Source of the DNA: DASRUP01 sp036397395
Lineage (GTDB): Bacteria > Patescibacteriota > Minisyncoccia > Minisyncoccales > UBA10102
Reading direction: 5' to 3'
DNA length: 15,256 nt
Assembly: GCA_036397395.1 (NCBI GenBank)
Contig: DASWIZ010000013.1
Location: 1 to 15,256 of the forward strand
The notes under the pieces are model-generated. The model searched no databases. It was given only the letters and a program-made list of their open reading frames with translations, and was not told the origin of the DNA. A program made the position numbers and the translations under genes. Of the stretch, positions 11,246-15,256 are shown one piece after another; the first letter of the stretch is position 1, and each line of letters opens with the position of its first letter.

Positions 11246-12738
11246 TAATTTGGTTTTTGCGCGAGGCAAAAGTTATTTTGTTTTGGCTTTTTTTGTGGCA
11301 GCTAAAAGAGTATCGTTTCGAGCGATTTGTTGATCATTTCCGAACGGCTAAAGGGAGACGCCTTTTATTCAATCCTTTGCTCGGCGTGAAACTTGTTTTA
11401 CTTGGTGCCGCGCTTTTTGTGCCAAATGCGGTATTTTTTGCACTTCTTTTGTATGCTGTGGAATTGCTGCGAAAGTCTCCACGGCCTGTTTTTACCAAAA
11501 AAATTCAAGTTCTGGCAATTTTGTTAATAGTATTTGCTTTTGCATTTGGGTTTTCACAAACTCTTGTTTTTTTACTGCTATTCGATATTACCACCCCTCT
11601 TGTTGTTTCCGGGTTGGTGCTTGGGTTGCAGCCGTTTACGGTTTTGGTGCGAAACAGAAGATTGGCGCAGGCGAAAGCGAAGCGGGCGATGTTCCCGAAT
11701 GTAAAAGTTGTTGGCATTACGGGAAGTTACGGCAAAACAAGCACCAAAGAGTTTTTGGCGCATATTTTGTCTGCGAAATTCCGCGTGCTGAAAACTCCAG
11801 AACATCAAAACAGCGAATTTGGCGTAGCAAACACCATACTCCAAAAACTCACGGCAGAGCACCAGGTTTTTGTATGTGAAATGGGAGCGTATAAAAAAGG
11901 CGAAATTAAAGCGCTTGCCCAAGCGGCCCAGCCGCATATTGGTATAGTTACGGGCGTAAACGAGCAGCATTTGGCCACGTTCGGAAGTATGGAGAATTTA
12001 TTGTCTGCCGAGGGAGGAGAGGAACTTATTGGTTCGCTTCCGAAAGGCGGAGCAGCAATTCTGAATGGAGCGAGCCAAAAGCTCAAAGCTCAAATTTCAA
12101 AGCTCAAAACTGCAGCTCGAAACGTAAAATTTATTGTCGCGGGAGAGGACGTGCGGGCAGAAGATGTAAGGGTAGAAAAAGAGCATATTTCGTTTACGGT
12201 ATATGGCGTGAAGTTTCGAGTGCCGGCGTATGGCGGCCACAACGCGCAAAATCTTTTAGGGGCGATTGGCGCGGCGCGGGAATTGGGAATGGATTTGCAA
12301 GAAATAGCAAAAGCTGCGGCCAGTATGCCTTTGGAATTAAGCCCGTTAAAGGTAAAAAAGGCCGCTAGCGGTATCACTGTTATCGACTCCACGTATTCTG
12401 CCAACCCGGACGGCGTTATTGCGGATTTGGATTATTTGGGTTTATATGAAGGCAAGAAAGCGCTGGTAATGCCAAGCTTAATTGAACTGGGGCCAGCCGC
12501 AAAAGAAGCGCATAAAAAAATCGGCCGGAAAATCGCCCAGGTGTGCGATGTCGCAATCATCACGACTAGGGAACATTTTGCTGATATAAAAGAAGGAGCA
12601 GGGGGCAGCGAAAAAGTAGTATACATGGAAAACGCGCAGGAAATTCTAGAAAAAGTAAAAGGCGCCGATGCCATTCTTCTCGAAAGTCGTCTGCCAGAAA
12701 CTCTTATAAAAAAGTTGCAGGGAGAAACAATGGTATGA
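11227..12738 (+). CDS. murF: MurF-like Mur ligase with N-terminal membrane domain
   Basis: This encodes 503 residues. MurF adds D-Ala-D-Ala to the UDP-MurNAc-tripeptide. Instead of the usual N-terminal substrate-binding domain, the first 140 residues carry about four hydrophobic segments (near 1-20, 48-75, 90-108, 112-135). The ligase core then follows: the ATP P-loop ITGSYGKTS (164-172), EMGAYKKGEI starting at E218 (metal and substrate site), a region with N-x-x-N-x-L-G-A-I-G-A (NAQNLLGAIGA), and the C-terminal domain motif D387-S-T-Y-S-A-N-P-D, which matches the MurF version DSYNANP. E-M-G-A and S-A-N-P-D favour MurF over MurC, MurD or MurE. A different amide ligase role cannot be excluded given the missing N-domain. 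It is coupled to the hydrolase gene by a 19-base overlap. Confidence 0.8.
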   Translation: MVLAFIIIWFLREAKVILFWLFLWQLKEYRFERFVDHFRTAKGRRLLFNPLLGVKLVLLGAALFVPNAVFFALLLYAVELLRKSPRPVFTKKIQVLAILLIVFAFAFGFSQTLVFLLLFDITTPLVVSGLVLGLQPFTVLVRNRRLAQAKAKRAMFPNVKVVGITGSYGKTSTKEFLAHILSAKFRVLKTPEHQNSEFGVANTILQKLTAEHQVFVCEMGAYKKGEIKALAQAAQPHIGIVTGVNEQHLATFGSMENLLSAEGGEELIGSLPKGGAAILNGASQKLKAQISKLKTAARNVKFIVAGEDVRAEDVRVEKEHISFTVYGVKFRVPAYGGHNAQNLLGAIGAARELGMDLQEIAKAAASMPLELSPLKVKKAASGITVIDSTYSANPDGVIADLDYLGLYEGKKALVMPSLIELGPAAKEAHKKIGRKIAQVCDVAIITTREHFADIKEGAGGSEKVVYMENAQEILEKVKGADAILLESRLPETLIKKLQGETMV

Positions 12739-12744
12739 TACAAC

Positions 12745-12773
12745 TTGTCCGGCCGGACGGATTATATTATAAT
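12745..12773 (+). promoter_or_regulatory. Promoter of the PaaX/Cas2-like gene with embedded palindromic operator
   Basis: The -35 box TTGTCC (12745-12750, 4 of 6), a 17-bp spacer and a perfect TATAAT (12768-12773) lie 8 bases before the ATG at 12782. The perfect 12-bp palindrome GTCCGGCCGGAC (12747-12758) covers the -35 box and half the spacer. A protein bound there would block RNA polymerase. The same palindrome recurs after the gene. Confidence 0.65.
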
Positions 12774-12781
12774 AGGGTATT

Positions 12782-13306
12782 ATGAGGATTCCTTTTACTG
12801 ATAAATTTCTTTGGGATTTGTATAATGCAACCGAGGGTATAGAGAAGATGTATAGCTATGGGGCTCGGCGCAGCCTCAAAGAAGCGGTGTATCCTGAACT
12901 TTGGAAGATGCGAAAAGAGTATGAGCGAAAACGCCGGAGAAAAGACTTTAGCCAGTTTGTGTATTATTTAAAGAAGAAAGGTTATATCAGAATTAAAAAT
13001 CTTGAGCAGACCGAAGGAGTTGTGCTTACAGAGAAGGGGTTAGAGCGCCTAACGGAGACAAGAAAGCTATTTGTAGAGCGGAAAAAGAGAAAAGACGGCC
13101 GCTGGCAGATGATCATTTTCGATATTCCCGAAGAAAAAAGGAAGCTGCGGCGCATGTTGCGTGAATATCTTTCTTTCTTGGGATACGAGATGCTGCAGCA
13201 GAGCGTGTGGGTGTGCCCTTATGATGTGGAGAAAGAAACCGAAGAGTTTTTGCGAGAGTATTCGATTGATCCATATGTAAAGCTCTTTCTGATTAAACAG
13301 ATCTAG
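12782..13306 (+). CDS. PaaX-like winged-helix regulator with Cas2-like C-terminal domain
   Basis: This encodes 174 residues. The N-terminal part (about residues 1-100) is basic and helical and includes a winged-helix pattern: FSQFVYYLKKKGYIRIKN, then a wing leading to VVLTEKGLERL. The C-terminal part (about 105-174) has the Cas2/PaaX ferredoxin-like pattern: WQMIIFDIPEEKRKLRRMLREYL, then GYEMLQQSVWVCPYDV. Asp114, in the position of the Cas2 active-site aspartate, is kept. PaaX in E. coli represses phenylacetate genes; CPR genomes often carry such a protein annotated as Cas2 without any CRISPR, and there is no array here. The gene has its own promoter and identical palindromes on both sides, so an autoregulator is the best reading. 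Confidence 0.8.
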   Translation: MRIPFTDKFLWDLYNATEGIEKMYSYGARRSLKEAVYPELWKMRKEYERKRRRKDFSQFVYYLKKKGYIRIKNLEQTEGVVLTEKGLERLTETRKLFVERKKRKDGRWQMIIFDIPEEKRKLRRMLREYLSFLGYEMLQQSVWVCPYDVEKETEEFLREYSIDPYVKLFLIKQI

Positions 13307-13314
13307 TGTGGGAG

Positions 13315-13354
13315 GTGATATAATAAACTCCGTCCGGCCGGACAGTTTATATTA
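13315..13354 (+). promoter_or_regulatory. Second copy of the palindromic operator, with promoter-like -10 box
   Basis: The palindrome GTCCGGCCGGAC recurs at 13332-13343. With the following 11 bases it matches the upstream copy (12747-12769) at 21 of 23 positions in the same direction, including the trailing TTATATTA. An extended -10 box, TG then A then TATAAT, lies at 13316-13324, which would put the start site near 13331, at the palindrome. No good -35 box precedes it. It is located between the regulator and the DegT gene and could control the latter. Confidence 0.55.
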
Positions 13355-13398
13355 CTTTAGATAGCGAGTGAGGGTTGAAAGGGAATAAAAATTTGTCA

Positions 13399-14637
13399 AT
13401 GATCAAGCCAATATCAATATCGTTATCGCCAAACACGGAACCAGACGACGTCTGGAGGGCTTTTGGGTTGCTTTGGCAGCCGTGGAAATGGGGGAAGGGT
13501 AGCGCGGCAGAAAAGCTGGAACAAAAATTTGCAGAGCGGTTGGGCGTACAACACGCGTACTCGTTTAACAGCGGGCGGTCCGCGTTTTTGGCGATTTTGG
13601 AAAGCTTGGGTTTGGAAAAGGGGAGTGAAGTATTGCTGCAGGCGTTTACGTGCAACGCGGCGCCAAACCCGGTTTTATGGAGCGGATTAACGCCAGTGTA
13701 TGTGGACTGCAACCAAGATGATTTCAATATTTCAGTTACAGATTTGGAGCGCAAAATAACGTCGAAAAGTAGGGTGGTGGCTGTACAGCACACATTTGGT
13801 TTGCCGGCAGATATGGACAGAATAATGGAAATTTGCCAAAAGCATAACCTTATTCTTGTAGAAGACTGCGCGCATGCTTTGGGAGCGAAATATAAGGGTA
13901 GGGAGGTAGGCACGTTTGGAAAGGCCTCATTTTTTAGCTTTTCCAGGGATAAGGTAATTTCTTGCGTGTATGGGGGAATGGCGGTTGCGAATGACGAAAG
14001 CTTGGCCTCAAAAATAAAAGAGTTCCAGGAAAAAGCGGGGTACCCATCTTCCTACTGGATTTGGCAGCAACTGGTACATCCTGTGGCAATGAACTGGAAA
14101 ATTTTGCCAACATATAGCTTTTTGGGAAAGTATGTTTTGGTACTTTTTCAAAAGTTGCATGTGTTGTCGAAAGCCGTGGCTGCAAAAGAAAAGTGGGGAG
14201 AAAAGCCGGATTACTTTCCCAAACGCATGCCAAACGCGTTAGCGTTACTGGCGCTGTCGCAACTGGAAAAATTGGACAGGTTTAATAATCATAGAAAAGA
14301 ATTGGCCATACAATACCATAGCGATTTGCGCGACACTTCGTTTTTGTTGCCAGAGCAGTTTACAGAACGGGAGAACATATTTTTGCGTTTTACGGTACGG
14401 CATGCGCAAGCTCACAACATTATCAAAAAAGCGTGGGAGCAGAATATATTGCTAGGGGATTGGTATACCAGCGTGTTGGTTCCCGAAGGTACCGATATGG
14501 CTGCCATGCAGTATCAAAAGGGGAGTTGCCCAAACGCGGAACGTTTGGCAAAGACCACGCTTAACCTGCCTACGCATATTAATATACGAGAGTGGCAATA
14601 TAACAAGGTTATAGATTTTTTACGGAATGCAGATTAA
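13399..14637 (+). CDS. DegT/DnrJ/EryC1-family PLP-dependent aminotransferase
   Basis: This encodes 412 residues from ATG 13399; an in-frame TTG at 13375 would add eight. The family transfers amino groups to nucleotide-linked keto-sugars for surface glycans. Visible features are the N-terminal fold with SPNTEPDDVW, a PLP-ring region FNSGRSAFLAILESLGL, the FTCNAAPNPVLWSGLTPVYVDC segment, the D-x-A-H motif in VEDCAHALGAKY, and the PLP Schiff-base lysine K185 in SFSRDKVIS. The second half (about 220-330) is less conserved and may specify substrate. I prefer the ATG because homologous sequence begins at MIKPISISLSP and the TTG has a weaker context. Its end overlaps the next gene by 11 bases. Confidence 0.85.
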   Translation: MIKPISISLSPNTEPDDVWRAFGLLWQPWKWGKGSAAEKLEQKFAERLGVQHAYSFNSGRSAFLAILESLGLEKGSEVLLQAFTCNAAPNPVLWSGLTPVYVDCNQDDFNISVTDLERKITSKSRVVAVQHTFGLPADMDRIMEICQKHNLILVEDCAHALGAKYKGREVGTFGKASFFSFSRDKVISCVYGGMAVANDESLASKIKEFQEKAGYPSSYWIWQQLVHPVAMNWKILPTYSFLGKYVLVLFQKLHVLSKAVAAKEKWGEKPDYFPKRMPNALALLALSQLEKLDRFNNHRKELAIQYHSDLRDTSFLLPEQFTERENIFLRFTVRHAQAHNIIKKAWEQNILLGDWYTSVLVPEGTDMAAMQYQKGSCPNAERLAKTTLNLPTHINIREWQYNKVIDFLRNAD

Positions 14638-15256
14638 AGAAATTGCAGACAAACATACCTGGGAAGATTTTTTGGTACAGTGTCCGGAAAAGACGTTTTT
14701 TCAGTCGTGGGCTTGGGGAGAGTTTCGCAAGGAAGCAGGAGAAAAAATATGGAGGTTTGGAATATACGATAACGGAAAACCGATTGGGGTTGCTTTGTCA
14801 TCGAAAAAAATAGCCAAGCGGGGAACATATGTAGAGTCAGCGCATGCTCCCGTTGTCGCTCAAGAGTCCTTACGAAAAGAAGCTCTTGGGGCTTTACTCG
14901 CGAAACTCAAGGAAATTGGAAAAGAAGAACAAGCGAGTTTTATTCGGCTAAACCCTCTTTGGGAGCGAAATGAAGAAAACAAAACGATATTTCAAAGTCT
15001 GGGATTTCGGCAAGCGCCCATGTATACCACGTATGAATCCAGCTGGAAGCTGGATGTTACACCAGCAGAGGATGAGCTGCTTGGCAATATGCGAAAAACT
15101 ACGCGCTACCTTATTCGCCAAACCATAAAAAATCCAGATATTGAGGTGCGCCAAAGCCTGGAATCGAAAGACGTTGAAAGTTTTCATAGTTTAAGCAAAG
15201 AGGTCGGTGCTCGACAGAAGTTTACTCCTTTCGCAAAAAAAGATACAGAAGCTGAA
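14627..15256 (+). CDS. FemAB-family peptidyltransferase (partial, runs off the right edge)
   Basis: The frame from ATG 14627 is open for 210 codons to the end of the window. The N terminus (FFQSWAWGEFRKEAG, then a strand IGVALSSKK) and the later block ending KTTRYLIRQTIKN match the FemAB/FemX layout (S-x-W-G-x-F-K near the start; a conserved M-R-x-x-T-R-x-x-I-R-x-A helix near residue 155). FemAB proteins use aminoacyl-tRNA to add amino acids to peptidoglycan or glycan precursors; the CPR members are known as lipid II or glycan modifying enzymes by analogy. It overlaps the DegT gene by 11 bases, suggesting a coupled pair for surface glycan or peptide modification. Only the N-terminal GNAT-like domain and part of the second are visible. 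Confidence 0.75.
   Translation, partial: MQIKEIADKHTWEDFLVQCPEKTFFQSWAWGEFRKEAGEKIWRFGIYDNGKPIGVALSSKKIAKRGTYVESAHAPVVAQESLRKEALGALLAKLKEIGKEEQASFIRLNPLWERNEENKTIFQSLGFRQAPMYTTYESSWKLDVTPAEDELLGNMRKTTRYLIRQTIKNPDIEVRQSLESKDVESFHSLSKEVGARQKFTPFAKKDTEAE

Noticed and set aside
12782..13306. Cas2 gene indicating a CRISPR-Cas system
   Set aside because: The C-terminal domain is Cas2-like, but the protein has a long basic winged-helix N-terminal part, no cas1 or other cas gene is near, and no repeat-spacer array is present in the window.
13311..13319. Perfect Shine-Dalgarno sequence GGAGGTGAT
   Set aside because: No ATG, GTG or TTG follows at a usable distance, and the bases overlap an extended -10 box (TGnTATAAT), so it is more likely part of a promoter or chance.
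1..15256. TGA recoded to glycine, as in Gracilibacteria
   Set aside because: TGA ends lysS, murF and the antitoxin at 1084 at the expected places, and no in-frame TGA occurs inside the recognised genes.
1..15256. tRNA genes, rRNA genes, insertion sequences or riboswitches
   Set aside because: I saw no cloverleaf, rRNA segment, transposase gene or known riboswitch pattern on either strand, within the limits of reading by eye.

Overview
The window looks like a piece of a Candidate Phyla Radiation (Patescibacteria) genome, most likely a Parcubacteria-type lineage. This is inferred from gene content and architecture, not from a search. The signs are tightly packed genes that often overlap, few Shine-Dalgarno sites, several promoters whose -10 box ends 6-10 bases before the ATG (leaderless mRNAs), a Mur ligase whose N-terminal domain is replaced by membrane segments, and a PaaX/Cas2-like regulator with no CRISPR. 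TGA acts as a stop (lysS, murF), so the code looks standard rather than the TGA-Gly code of Gracilibacteria.

Layout. Bases 1-225 hold a 55-bp imperfect palindrome and a promoter. Bases 226-2098 are accessory: a DUF3467-like gene leading a RelE-type toxin-antitoxin (TA) operon, a second TA pair whose toxin looks C-terminally broken, and a third, intact pair on the minus strand with its own operator and terminator. From 2171 a plus-strand core block follows: mreC, mreD, PBP2 (mrdA), greA, a long coiled-coil protein and lysS. A HicBA TA module sits at the 3' end of lysS, and a second copy of the lysS tail lies just beyond hicA, as expected if the module inserted there and rebuilt the gene end. 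Two small genes and serS follow. A 35-residue membrane protein lies on the minus strand between serS and an alpha/beta hydrolase, with its own ribosome binding site and terminator hairpin.

The last part is an alpha/beta hydrolase overlapping a membrane-anchored MurF-like ligase, a PaaX/Cas2-like regulator, a DegT-type aminotransferase, and a FemAB-family transferase cut by the right edge. A 12-bp perfect palindrome (GTCCGGCCGGAC) lies in the intergenic DNA on both sides of the regulator; the upstream copy overlaps its promoter. This suggests an autoregulatory circuit that also reaches the DegT-FemAB pair.

Together the core genes serve cell-wall elongation (MreC, MreD, PBP2), peptidoglycan precursor synthesis (MurF-like), cell-surface modification (DegT, FemAB), translation (LysRS, SerRS) and transcript elongation (GreA). 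The points most worth checking are the lysS-tail/hicBA insertion, the paired palindrome around the regulator, the unannotated 35-residue membrane protein and the leaderless promoters.
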